A stretch of DNA of 64,000 nt from Pseudoflavonifractor sp. MSJ-30 (GTDB lineage Bacteria; Bacillota; Clostridia; Oscillospirales; Oscillospiraceae): the NCBI RefSeq assembly GCF_018918045.1, contig NZ_JAHLPU010000034.1, positions 1 to 64,000 on the forward strand, given 5' to 3'. The notes below the pieces were generated by a model, which ran no database searches, had not been told where the DNA came from, and was given only the letters and a program-made list of their open reading frames with translations. Made by a program: the position numbers and the translations under genes. Positions 52,422-61,518 of the stretch are shown here, piece by piece (the stretch's first letter is position 1; each line of letters opens with the position of its first letter).

Positions 52422-53573
52422 ATGATGGTCAAAGGCTTCATTTTCTTCAGAGACGGAAAGATACCATTCGTAATCGAAAACTACCGCATGGAATTATTTA
52501 CGGATGACTCGCTGCTGGATGATTTTTGTAAAGAATATAATTTTAAAGAAAACTATATCCTGCATGGACAATGTTTTGATATCGGAATTCGTGGACGGAA
52601 AGCAACTTTTTTAGTAGAAAACTCTATGGGCAGTACCTGCTATTTACGTTGCTATACTATCAATATGTTCGACAAAGATGAAGAGTATGACTCCATAGGC
52701 CTTCAATCACCGTCCCTCGATGAAGTTTTTAGATACGAATATGAATACATTGACATGGTGCAAGCGGGAATCAATTTGGCTATAGAGCCTAAGGTTGTAT
52801 ATAAGGTTCCGTTTGGTATGAACGATCAGAAGTATGAATTAGAATTCCGGATAGGTCACGATAACCGACTCGGGCTTTTGGAAGACCTCGACAGAAAGTG
52901 CGAATTGATTCTGCCACTACACACCAACGAGATACAAGAGTGCTATGATATTACTAATGTTCTACATAGGCTTGCAATGTTTATGACATCCCATGCAGAA
53001 GTTCCTTTCAAACGGATTACACTTTATAAACAAGGATTGAAAGCAGGGTGGTTCTACTGTCCTCTCATTTCAGAAGATATAGTTGGTGGGCATGGCGGTT
53101 TCTTCCACGAATTTGATGTTATGAAATACATCCCGAAAATCTTAAATAACATAGCGTTAGATTCCGGCAATAAAATAACACAAAGCATTCCCCTGGGGCA
53201 TTTAGGGGATTTTAACTCCATGTATACACCGCAGCGATTTGCAGAACAAGTTATGGCGTTTGAGTATTTGTTCGACAAGCTGGATCACAAGAATGCTCAA
53301 AACCCTAAATTTCCCCTAAAAAAAGAATTGGAATGTATGTTTAATGAATTCCCACAATTACTATCACGAACGAAGATTTCTGCAGAGAAGATTAGTGATC
53401 AAATTAAGGAAATTAGGCGTACTATTGCACATGGATATGCGTATTACTATGATTTCAAAAATGACTCCAACACCAAATATTTGATGATTCTTCTCGATGA
53501 ATTGATCAAATGCATGAGCTTGAAATGGATAGGGTTTTCTAATGATGACATTTCAAACTATATTCTCTTTTAG
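52422..53573 (+). CDS. ApeA-like HEPN-domain protein, probable anti-phage ribonuclease
   Basis: A 383-residue protein. The N-terminal half is beta-rich (KGFIFFRDGKIPF, then YILHGQCFDIGIRG), like the ApeA N-terminal domain. The C-terminal helical part contains FAEQVMAFEYLFDKL and the HEPN signature R-x4-H (R332 and H337 in RRTIAHG), followed by more helices. HEPN proteins of this kind cleave RNA in abortive infection. AAAGG precedes tandem ATGs. It lies between the ATPase gene and the methylase gene, all on the plus strand, in the island. Family assignment is by pattern and is not proven. Confidence 0.6.
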   Translation: MMVKGFIFFRDGKIPFVIENYRMELFTDDSLLDDFCKEYNFKENYILHGQCFDIGIRGRKATFLVENSMGSTCYLRCYTINMFDKDEEYDSIGLQSPSLDEVFRYEYEYIDMVQAGINLAIEPKVVYKVPFGMNDQKYELEFRIGHDNRLGLLEDLDRKCELILPLHTNEIQECYDITNVLHRLAMFMTSHAEVPFKRITLYKQGLKAGWFYCPLISEDIVGGHGGFFHEFDVMKYIPKILNNIALDSGNKITQSIPLGHLGDFNSMYTPQRFAEQVMAFEYLFDKLDHKNAQNPKFPLKKELECMFNEFPQLLSRTKISAEKISDQIKEIRRTIAHGYAYYYDFKNDSNTKYLMILLDELIKCMSLKWIGFSNDDISNYILF

Positions 53574-53665
53574 AAAAAACATACAAGCTTAATATAGAAA
53601 CTCAGTTAGATACTCAGAAATTAGGCAATATGTCCTTACAGATACTTAGAAAGGGCGAAAATGAA

Positions 53666-55156
53666 ATGGCAAAGAAAGAAGTTAAAACCGATTTGTGGGT
53701 CGCTCGTCAGCTCGATGACTCCAAAATTAAATATGATGCTCAAGGTAGCGATGTTAAGGAAATCAATGACGCTTTGCAGAGTGCATCAAAGCGTGGTACT
53801 GGCAACGCTGGATACCCCGAGTATGTTGCAGTTGTTAAAGATTTTGTTATTGTCATTGAGGACAAAGCTGATCTTGCCAAGCATCAGAAACTGAGCAATA
53901 CAGGAATCCTTTCTATCGATCAGAAAGATATTGCAGATTACGCTGTTAATGGAGCATATTTTTACGCCAAGCACATTGCGCAAAACAGCAGCTTCCATAA
54001 GATTTTTGCAATCGGTGTTTCAGGAGATGAAAAGCACCATAAAATCACTCCGCTGTATGTGGATGATAGAGATGGGTATAAGCAGCTCCCTGATATTGAA
54101 TCTTTTACCTCCTTCACCGCTGTCAATATCGACGAATACTATACTCGTTATGTTCTGGCAGAAAAGACCGATGTCGAAAAGACTACTGAGGAAATTCTAA
54201 AAGATGCGGCGGAACTGCACGAATATCTGCGCACCTATGGCTCCCTGAAGGATCAGGACAAGCCTTTGGTGGTCTCCGGTATTCTTCTGGCACTGGATGA
54301 TAAGTTTTTCAAACCCGATGATTTGCTCGGTGACGAAACGACCACAGATGGTCAGCTGATTTACGATGCGATTCAGCGCCGCCTCAAAGCATCCAATGTT
54401 GGGCCTGATGCAAAACGTGACAAGCTGATGAGTGAATTTTCTATCATCCGCACAAGCGCCCGTTTGAACGAAGTTGATGCCAAACTGGGCAAAACCCCAC
54501 TGAAATTCTACACTGAGTTCTTGAAGAAGAATGTCTTTGACAACATTAAGTATCGAAGCTCTAGCGAGGATTTCATTGGAAGATTCTATGGCGAATTTAT
54601 GCGCTATTCTGGCGGTGATGGTCAGACACTGGGCATTGTCCTTACGCCTCGCCATATCTGCGATTTGTTCTGTGACCTTCTGAACATTCAGACCACAGAT
54701 ATTGTGCTTGACCCTTGTTGTGGTACTGCCGGATTTCTTGTTGCAGCGATGCATCACATGCTTGAAAAGGCAGGTGCTGATCAGAACAAGCGAAAGAACA
54801 TCAAGAAGAAACAGTTACACGGATTTGAACTCCAGAGCAATATGTTTGCTATTGCTGCAACCAATATGATCCTCCGGGATGATGGTAATAGCAATATCAA
54901 ATGCGAAGATTTTCTCCGACAAAATCCTGCCCAAGTGCAGCTCAAAGGCGCAACTGTTGGCATGATGAATCCTCCTTATTCGCAAGGAACCAAGTCAGAT
55001 CCGTCTCAGTATGAATTGTCCTTTGTGGAGCATTTGCTCGATTCCCTGACCGAAGGAGCAAGGGCTGCGGTAATTGTTCCTCAATCGTCCATGACAGGCA
55101 AGACCAAAGACGAACAGACTTTTAAGGAAAATATTCTGAAACACCATACATTGTAA
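53666..55156 (+). pseudogene. Truncated N6-adenine DNA methylase with N-terminal nuclease-like domain
   Basis: The remaining 496 codons start with a restriction-type segment (YPEYVAVVKDFVIVIEDKADL, reading D...EDK as in PD-(D/E)xK folds; given here by its key residues), then a HsdM-like methylase with motif I DPCCGTAGFLVAA and catalytic NPPY. The frame stops right after KENILKHHTL, in the middle of a conserved segment, and the following DNA belongs to a different gene on the other strand. The target recognition part is missing. It is probably inactive. AAAGGG lies upstream of the ATG at 53666. Confidence 0.85.
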
Positions 55157-55878
55157 AACAGCAAATCAATATAAAAATCATCTCCACCCACATTCAGGTG
55201 ATATTGATTTCCAAGGAAGGCGAATCCTGTTCCCAGTTCCAACAGTAGCTTTGTAACATCTTTCACAAGTGCCTGTTCTATATCCCGCTCCATCATATCT
55301 TCTTTAAACGGGATAAAGTCAAACACATAGGGGTCCTTCATTGTCTGTGCGGCAAGCTCACTTTGCGGGGAGGGTAAGCGTTCTTCAAAATTTGCTATTT
55401 TCTTAGCCAGCGCTTGGCGTTGATAGAGCCCTATCTCAATTTGGTGTACCAAAACATTGCGTGACCACCCGTTCCCAGCTGCTTGATCGGCATACCAAAT
55501 GTGCTCCTCCGCTGTCCTCACCTTATCCATCAATGCAATGTGATGATACCACGTTATTTGTGCAAGCGCCGCTTGCACAATTTCAAAGTTCGGAAAACGG
55601 AGCGCAAACTTCGCCATATATTTGAGATTTCGCACCGAATACCCTTTTGCTTCCGGGAATGCCAGCCTAATGTCTGTAGCAAGGTTTTCAATAAATTTAT
55701 TTCCCCAGGTTTTATGCTCGTTGATGGCTGACCCAATATCGTAGTACAGGCATATCAGTTCCCTGTTGACATTCAGCGCTGCCCTATATTGCGCACTTTG
55801 GATTTCCTGCTTGATACTCTGTACCAAATCCAAGTACTCGCCACTGTTCATCAGCATTTGCAAATCCTCCATTCTCAT
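55081..55878 (-). pseudogene. Truncated DUF1016 (YhcG-like) PD-(D/E)xK nuclease
   Basis: The N-terminal DUF1016 domain is intact (VNRELICLYYDIGSAI, SVRNLKYMAKFA, ITWYHHIALMDK), and the nuclease domain begins (FLGNQYHLNVGGDDFYIDLLFYN), but after the N at about 55150 the frame runs into the antisense of the methylase gene. The catalytic (D/E)-x-K strand is therefore missing. These proteins occur with restriction-modification loci and may cleave DNA or act as holding factors. I take MRMEDL at 55878 as the start; a promoter lies 29 bp upstream. Confidence 0.85.
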
Positions 55879-55906
55879 GAAACGAAACACACCTTTTTCT
55901 TTGGAT

Positions 55907-55935
55907 ATTTTACCATACAGCGCAAAAGAAAGCAA
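55907..55935 (-). promoter_or_regulatory. SigA promoter of the DUF1016 gene
   Basis: On the minus strand TTGCTT (55930-55935) and TAAAAT (55907-55912) with a 17-bp spacer. Confidence 0.65.
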
Positions 55936-56004
55936 TCGGCTTTCAACAGTACAAATAAAAAGGCATTGTAAACATATTGTGTTGTCCATAATGGCAATCA
56001 CTCG

Positions 56005-56126
56005 TGTCCGGCAGTCCCATTTTGCAGGACGGCAAGCTCATCGGCGCCGTCACCCATGTGCTGGTAAATGACCCATCTTCAGGGTATGGCATTTTTATTG
56101 AGAACATGCTGGAGGCTGCGGGGTAA
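56005..56126 (+). pseudogene. Duplicated 3' end of spoIVB (right copy of the 122-bp repeat)
   Basis: Codes for the last 40 residues of SpoIVB, from SGSPILQDG to EAAG and a TAA stop. It matches 48950-49071 at 111 of 122 positions with no gap, and most differences are silent. It has no start. A GC-rich hairpin (AGGGCC...GGGCCCT, 56130-56153) follows, probably the original spoIVB terminator. It is either the displaced original 3' end after integration at the spoIVB end, or a fragment from a related strain. Confidence 0.85.
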
Positions 56127-56162
56127 AATTAGGGCCTGGACTTTCCGGGCCCTAAAAAAGTT

Positions 56163-56198
56163 TTGACTTCCATACTTTATTCGTATATAATAAAGTAT
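56163..56198 (+). promoter_or_regulatory. Toxin-antitoxin promoter with overlapping operator
   Basis: TTGACT (56163-56168) and TATAAT (56186-56191) are 17 bp apart. A 27-bp palindrome with 10-bp arms (ATACTTTATT at 56172-56181, complement at 56189-56198) covers the -10 box. This is the expected layout for autorepression by a Phd-ParE complex. Confidence 0.85.
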
Positions 56199-56225
56199 CA
56201 ATAAAGGAATTTGGAGGGCTGAACA

Positions 56226-56492
56226 ATGATGATTCGTTCCGCAACTGCCATGCGTAATGATTACGACGGTATGGTAAAGCTTTCAAAAGAGAAACAGGAA
56301 CCGATTTTTTTGACCAGAAACGGCGAGGGCGAGATGGTCTTTCTGCCCCTGGAGCTTTGGGAAAAGCGTGAGGCCGAGTTGGACCTGCTCTCTGAAATGC
56401 TCCGTCGGGAAGAAAACCATCTGGCTGGAGCCAAAACAGCCAGTCAGGAGCAGATGCATGCTCTAACCGAGGAACTGCTGCATGAAAATTGA
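56226..56492 (+). CDS. Phd/YefM-type antitoxin
   Basis: An 88-residue antitoxin. The N-terminal half (IRSATAMRNDYDGMVKLSKEK) is the Phd/YefM DNA-binding fold, followed by PIFLTRNGEGEMVFLPLELWEKRE and an acidic helical tail for binding the toxin. GGAGGG precedes the tandem ATGs. It overlaps the toxin gene by 11 bp. It should neutralise the toxin and repress the operon through the palindrome upstream. Confidence 0.92.
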   Translation: MMIRSATAMRNDYDGMVKLSKEKQEPIFLTRNGEGEMVFLPLELWEKREAELDLLSEMLRREENHLAGAKTASQEQMHALTEELLHEN

Positions 56493-56808
56493 GTGGCTGT
56501 ATGAGGCACAGCGGGAATATGCGGAACTGCTGACATTTTACCGCTATCAAGTCGGTCTTGAAGCCGCCAGGCATTTTGCCGCAACGATCATGGATTCTGT
56601 AGAAAACCTTGCGTCTTTCCCGGAAATGGGTGTGTTGAAGTCAAATACATTGATGGGCAAATATGGGTTCCGTGCCCTGTTTATTCGGCAGTACGCCTGT
56701 ATTTATAAGATTTCAGACGATGTTATCTATATCTACCATATCACAGACGCACGAAAAAATTATATTTACAACATCTTCGGTTTAGATAACAATACAAATA
56801 ATCAATAG
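56482..56808 (+). CDS. RelE/ParE-family toxin
   Basis: A 108-residue toxin. IEWLYEAQREYAELLTFY and, near the end, RALFIRQYACIYKISDDVIYIYHITDAR (key blocks given) match the RelE/ParE fold. ParE members poison gyrase and RelE members cut mRNA on the ribosome; the sequence does not decide between them. It is translated from inside the antitoxin gene. Confidence 0.9.
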   Translation: MKIEWLYEAQREYAELLTFYRYQVGLEAARHFAATIMDSVENLASFPEMGVLKSNTLMGKYGFRALFIRQYACIYKISDDVIYIYHITDARKNYIYNIFGLDNNTNNQ

Positions 56809-57110
56809 GTGGAAACACACGTCGCATTCTCACGATTTCTCGCGCTCCCGCCTGATCAGGTGCCGCATCTGATTTCCTTCGCCTCCCTGTTGTCCCCGCA
56901 TTTGAGCAAGTCCCCATACTGGCAGAGGGCTCAATTATTATGGCTTTACGGTCATTCGCTATAAGGGATTTGCTGAATTGGTAGGCGTTCCCAAAGGCTT
57001 TTCTGAGAGTAAGCCATATAACGAAAGATGCGATGGCTTTAGAGCAGCATATCCTGCATTGCGGGGTGCAGACGCCCCATTTCCATGATATCAGAATTGA
57101 GGTGAAACAC

Positions 57111-57590
57111 ATGTATTACGAAAAAACCAAGACCAAAGAAGCCTGGCTTGCGCTGATTGCCGGGTTGATCGTGGCTACGGTTTTCACCTTTGGGATGCCG
57201 CGCTGGAATGCGCCTGTTGCCCGGGAAGAGGCCACAGCCGTCACCGCTATCTATGCCTCCTGCAAAGAGACAACGCACAGAGGGCATGTAAATGACGTGA
57301 TCCTGCGCTTTACGGATCACGATCAGCTGGAAATCGACAACACCTGCGTCACTACGGAGCTTCTGGAGAACATACGCAGTCTCACCCCCGGCACGAAGCT
57401 GTTTATGCTGGTACGCCCCGATTCCGACGTCATTCTGGAGCTTCGGACGGGCGATTCCATATGGCGGGACTTTCAGGATGCCTCTGACCGGATGGCCAAC
57501 GAAGCGGGCGGTTTTATGATTCTCGGGATCATTCTCTACATAGGGTCGGCAATCTGTGGCGTGAGGCTGCTGGTCAAAAAGGATGATTGA
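57111..57590 (+). CDS. Small membrane protein of unknown function
   Basis: A 159-residue protein with an N-terminal membrane helix (about 12-32), an outside domain of about 90 residues and a second helix near the C-terminus (about 134-153) followed by KKDD. I recognise no family. GAGG lies 8 bp before the ATG. The region before it (56809-57110) has no gene that I can support; short frames there have no ribosome binding site. Confidence 0.65.
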   Translation: MYYEKTKTKEAWLALIAGLIVATVFTFGMPRWNAPVAREEATAVTAIYASCKETTHRGHVNDVILRFTDHDQLEIDNTCVTTELLENIRSLTPGTKLFMLVRPDSDVILELRTGDSIWRDFQDASDRMANEAGGFMILGIILYIGSAICGVRLLVKKDD

Positions 57591-57653
57591 ACACCATTCC
57601 AGCAGTTTCCTCCTTCCGTTTTTGAAAATCCAAAATGAAAAGAGGAATTTTCA

Positions 57654-58211
57654 ATGCTCAAAATCGGTGATTGGGTAACGCAGTACAGTGCCGGTTACTG
57701 GAAGGTTCTGAATATTCTCCCCAAATACGCAGACAGCGACTACAGTTACAATGGTAACATGTGGCAGAAGGGCGACAGACTCGGCGATTGGGTGATCCTG
57801 AAAAAGGGTTTTACCCCCAAACTGCGGCCCAGCAACGCCTGCGAATGTGTGGACGCGCAATGGTGCAAGGCGGTAACCACCGACACACTGGAAGCAATCA
57901 AGGCAGCGTTCCGTGAAAATCCAAAAGCCAGGCAGAAATTTGATTTGTCCCCCGATATGCCAACGCCAGCCATTGCCAGCACATGGCTTAGGCTAACCGA
58001 AGCGCAAGCCGCTGCCTTGAAAGAACTGCTTGCAAGCCTGCCGGAACGGTTCACAAAGGAGCGGTTCTGGGCACAGGCCGTAGCTTTCCAGAAATCCATT
58101 GCAGACCCCTCCGCCGGAACGCACATTCTATACATTTACGGCTATCCATGGGAAATGGATGCGATGTTTGAGCCTCTTTTCTTTGATGCGGAACTCAAGG
58201 AAATCCCGTAA
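57654..58211 (+). CDS. Hypothetical cytosolic protein
   Basis: A 185-residue protein with no membrane segment. The N-terminus LKIGDWVTQYSAGYWKVLNI looks like a small beta-barrel (SH3- or KOW-like), and the C-terminal half is helical (LTEAQAAALKELLASLPERF). I recognise no family. AGAGG precedes the ATG. A short GGCGGCAA/TTGCCG hairpin follows the stop. Confidence 0.65.
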   Translation: MLKIGDWVTQYSAGYWKVLNILPKYADSDYSYNGNMWQKGDRLGDWVILKKGFTPKLRPSNACECVDAQWCKAVTTDTLEAIKAAFRENPKARQKFDLSPDMPTPAIASTWLRLTEAQAAALKELLASLPERFTKERFWAQAVAFQKSIADPSAGTHILYIYGYPWEMDAMFEPLFFDAELKEIP

Positions 58212-58309
58212 AGGCGGCAATCTTGCCGTCCCTACTAGCCTGTTAACTCTAAAGCCTTGCTTTTCATGTTTCGGACAATAACCCTAGCCACCCATCAGCT
58301 GATTGCCTC

Positions 58310-58395
58310 CGGCGGGGAGCTTCTTGTCCCGCCAAGAAGCTCCGCAAGAATGCGGCTTAAGGGAGGCGCTGTCGGCGAAGCCGCCCTCCCTTAAG
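58310..58395. repeat. REP-like palindromic repeats
   Basis: Two adjacent stems: an 11-bp pair GGAGCTTCTTG/CAAGAAGCTCC (58316-58343) and an 11-bp pair CTTAAGGGAGG/CCTCCCTTAAG (58356-58395) with an inner CGGC-GAA-GCCG hairpin. Such motifs are typical intergenic repeats. The whole 58212-58639 gap is non-coding; near its end CTTCTC-N4-GAGAAG followed by six Ts (58618-58641) could be a terminator. Confidence 0.6.
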
Positions 58396-58639
58396 AATCC
58401 TTTCCGGCCTCAAAACCAACAGGGCTTGTACTTGCGTAGCTTACCGGGCGTGTAGCCGCCATTCATCGAAGATAGTGCAAAATTTAAGCAAAGAGATCCC
58501 AGTTGAAAGACGGACGTGGCTTTCAGTTAAAATAAAAGCTATGTTACTGAGCTAACAAACTACTACAGATATGTCCTGCTAAGTCATTCCGCAAATCAAT
58601 TTGTACCGCCCCGCCACCTTCTCCAAGGAGAAGACTTTT

Positions 58640-59953
58640 TTATGCCTTCTTCGCTCCGGACACAAGTCCAACCACCAGACTTGCCGCCAGCATTCCACCG
58701 GCCACGCAGAGCCAGCCGAAGCCCAGCTTGTAGAGGGGCAGCTTATGCAGGGCAGTCTCAAGAGCCCCCAGAGGGACGCCGGCGTCCGACAGAGCATACA
58801 GAGTGCTGACCACTGCCGTGCCCAAAACCGTCATGGGATAGACAAAGCGGTTCCGCTTCCACAGGTCATGGCTGAGGCCCAGCAGGATCAGGACGATGGA
58901 CACAGGATAAATGGCATTCAGGATTGGCACAGAAATGCTCAAAATCATATTCAGGCCCAGATTACAGATCAAAAATGAGAAAAATGTAATGATATACACC
59001 CAGGCGCGGTAAGATACCTTTTTGAAAAGCATGGAAAAATACTGGGAAATGGAGTTGATCAGCCCCACGCAGGTGGTCAGGCAGGCCAAAGTGAAGATAG
59101 CCGCCAGCAGGACCGCGCCGGTGCTGCCGAAGACCTGGTAGACGATGCACCGCAATGTCCAGGCACCGTTCTCCTGCACCGCGTACACGCCGGAACTGCA
59201 CATACCCATATAGGACAGCATGGCATACACCAATACCAGAATGGCCCCCGCCAGGACACCCGCCAGAATGGTATAACGCATCCGGTCCCGCTTTTCCCGC
59301 AGACCAAAGGAGCCCAGAGTGGTGGAGATCACCAGTCCGAAGTTCAGGGCCGCAATGGTGTCCATGGTGTTATACCCCTCCGTAAAGCCCTTCAGGAAGG
59401 GGGCGGCGGCGTAGCTGTCCTGAGGGGCAGCCACCTCGGTTTCTCCCCGGAACAGGAAGCAGACGAAGAGCAGGGCCAGAAGCGTCAGCAGGGCGGGAGT
59501 TAGTCCCCGGCCGATGCGGTTCACCAGCTTGCCGGGATTCAGGCAGAGCCAGAGCGCCACCAGAAAGAACACCAGAGAATACCCCGCCATCCAAAGAGAT
59601 GCTTTGGCGCCCTCCGGCAGATAGGGCGCAACCGCCATTTCGAAGGGAACGGAGGCCGCTCTGGGAATGCCCAATCCGGGGCCGATGGAAATGTAAATGA
59701 GCACGGTGAACACAAGCGCAAAGCGTTTGTCCACCTGCTGTCCCAGTCTTTCCAGACCATCAAATCGGGCTACGACCACAACGCCCAGAACCGGCAGAAT
59801 GACCGCCGTAGCCAGAAAACCCGCCATAGCGGGCAGCGTATTGCGTCCCGCGTTCTGCCCCAGAAAGGGCGGAAAAATCAGATTTCCCGCGCCGAAAAAC
59901 AGCGCAAACAGCATAACGCTTACCACCAATAGATCCCGTTTTCCCAATTTCAT
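58640..59953 (-). CDS. brnQ: BrnQ, branched-chain amino acid carrier
   Basis: A 437-residue membrane protein with about twelve helices. MLFALFFGAGNLIFPP, GPGLGIPRAASVPFEM and LTCLTTCVGLINS-like segments (ACLTTCVGL) match the LIVCS family that imports leucine, isoleucine and valine with sodium or protons. The ATG at 59953 has AGAGG with 9-bp spacing; the ATG two codons earlier is too close. A T-box leader controls it, so it should be induced when a branched-chain aminoacyl-tRNA runs low. Confidence 0.95.
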   Translation of the reverse strand: MKLGKRDLLVVSVMLFALFFGAGNLIFPPFLGQNAGRNTLPAMAGFLATAVILPVLGVVVVARFDGLERLGQQVDKRFALVFTVLIYISIGPGLGIPRAASVPFEMAVAPYLPEGAKASLWMAGYSLVFFLVALWLCLNPGKLVNRIGRGLTPALLTLLALLFVCFLFRGETEVAAPQDSYAAAPFLKGFTEGYNTMDTIAALNFGLVISTTLGSFGLREKRDRMRYTILAGVLAGAILVLVYAMLSYMGMCSSGVYAVQENGAWTLRCIVYQVFGSTGAVLLAAIFTLACLTTCVGLINSISQYFSMLFKKVSYRAWVYIITFFSFLICNLGLNMILSISVPILNAIYPVSIVLILLGLSHDLWKRNRFVYPMTVLGTAVVSTLYALSDAGVPLGALETALHKLPLYKLGFGWLCVAGGMLAASLVVGLVSGAKKA

Positions 59954-59978
59954 TGTCATTTTCCTCTCTTTTTTGCAT

Positions 59979-60257
59979 AAAAAATAAGGACCCGTCTCAA
60001 ATTTCTTTGAGACGGGTCCAAAAACACCCGCGGTACCACTCAAATTGTATGCCAAGGCACACCACTCTTTTTCAGGCTCCAACAAGCCCTAGGCACTTAC
60101 GCAGCCTGCGCGGAAGCCCCTACTTGCGGCGCTTTCGGGGACTTCAGCTCGGAAGGGATGGGATTTTTGACCGCAGTCCGCCAGGCTTCCACCGTCCCCG
60201 GCTCTCTATACGCCGCATAATCAAATCCGTCTTCGTCATCGCTTTTGCTATTCAGTT
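59979..60257 (-). ncRNA. T-box riboswitch leader of brnQ
   Basis: On the minus strand the leader starts about 7 bp after the -10 box. The AGAGAGCC stem I segment (about 60206-60199) and the T-box sequence GTGGTACCGCGG (around 60029-60041) are clear. The terminator is a perfect 14-bp stem (59988-60001 with 60006-60019) followed by TTATTTTTT. In the loop of stem I the likely specifier is ATC, for isoleucine, in AAAATCC; this last step is inference. Confidence 0.9.
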
Positions 60258-60263
60258 TAGCCT

Positions 60264-60292
60264 ATTGTACACGCAAACGCGCTGCCTGTCAA
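60264..60292 (-). promoter_or_regulatory. SigA promoter of the brnQ T-box operon
   Basis: On the minus strand TTGACA (60287-60292) and TACAAT (60264-60269) with a 17-bp spacer. Confidence 0.85.
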
Positions 60293-60428
60293 CAGGGAAT
60301 CTCCTTTATCATGCTGCCGGGCCGTCGGAAGATATCTTTTGCAGCTTCCGGTTCCAGAAAAGAAGTCCGCATTGGCCTCCAAAGGGAGTAGATGATGGGA
60401 TTTTTTTCGTTTACATCAGGCTGCAAAA

Positions 60429-61283
60429 TCAGCCGACGGAGGAATCCAGTCTGCCATCCTGGGCGGTCCAGGAACCGGCGACGCAGGTCAGAATTCTGCC
60501 ATCGGAGAGTTCGGCGGTGAGCACCAGGTCAATAGCAGCACCGTCCTCCATAGGCGGATTCTCCAGCCGGACCGGGAACTGCCCCGTCAGACTGCCCTCC
60601 GTCTCCCCTTCCCGCAGATTCAGGATCTGCTCGGAGAGCAGCTGGTCCTCCCGCTGCCAGCGCAGCTTTGCCAGCACCAGCACCACCGGATTTCCGTCCG
60701 CTGAGAGCAGCGGCGTCTGCACCGCAACGGTGACGTCCGCGCCGATGGCGTCTTCCTGCACCGTGACATTTTCCGCCAAAGCATTGGCGTAAGCACTCAG
60801 GCTTCCCGCAAGATAGGTCAGTTTGGGAGCTGCTGGGCTGTCCGGCGTGCTGAGCAGCACCTGTTCCGTCTCCCCCGTTTCTCCGGTCAGCAGACAATAA
60901 TAACCGTAGCCGTCCTCCGGCAGCAGGGACAACTCCGCTGTATAGTTTTCACCATCCCACCGGCAATCCTCTCTGGCGATCTCCGCCCCGTCCAAGGTCA
61001 CCAGCAGTTGGGCAGTCTGCCCCCCCTGCCGGGCAAGGGGGCTGGCAGAAAACAGGATCTGGGCGGGAGATTCCTCATCCGTCCCCCTGGCATCCAGGCT
61101 CCAGCGCTCCAAAGCCGTACTTTGCAGCGCCGAAAGCTGCTCCTGAAGCTGCGCAATGGTCTCCTGCAAAGCAGTATTCTCCCGCTTCAGCCGATCGACC
61201 TCGCTCTGCAGGGACTTGCTGTCCCCGGAGCAGCCCGCAAGGAGCAGACACAGGGGCAATAAAAACGCAAGTAAACGTTTCAT
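60429..61283 (-). CDS. Lipoprotein with a coiled coil, unknown function
   Basis: A 284-residue protein with a type II signal peptide and lipobox LLAGC (cysteine about residue 18). A coiled coil follows (about 26-58, SEVDRLKRENTALQETIAQL in part), then a beta-rich outside domain with no match I can name. AGGAG precedes the ATG. It is not in an operon with brnQ (136 bp from the brnQ promoter). A membrane-surface role is likely. Confidence 0.75.
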   Translation of the reverse strand: MKRLLAFLLPLCLLLAGCSGDSKSLQSEVDRLKRENTALQETIAQLQEQLSALQSTALERWSLDARGTDEESPAQILFSASPLARQGGQTAQLLVTLDGAEIAREDCRWDGENYTAELSLLPEDGYGYYCLLTGETGETEQVLLSTPDSPAAPKLTYLAGSLSAYANALAENVTVQEDAIGADVTVAVQTPLLSADGNPVVLVLAKLRWQREDQLLSEQILNLREGETEGSLTGQFPVRLENPPMEDGAAIDLVLTAELSDGRILTCVAGSWTAQDGRLDSSVG

Positions 61284-61518
61284 TGGAAAACTCCTTTTCT
61301 TCTTTTTTTGCTAGTATACCCAAAAAACATGAATAAATCAACATTTACATCGCTTATGGATTCTCAGGAATACCGCATTTTCTGCATGATCGCCGGGAGC
61401 GAAGGACCAGGCAGCTCAGTCGCACAGCAACCTGCGCGCATTGTGCGGAAAATACACGCAGGCTCTCGCCTTTCCACACAAACCCGCGCATTGGCACACA
61501 TCAAAAAGTCAAAAGATG

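Noticed and set aside
56152-56574. 140-codon minus-strand frame opposite the antitoxin gene
   Set aside because: The Phd/ParE pair on the plus strand has promoter, operator and overlapping genes, so this frame is a shadow.
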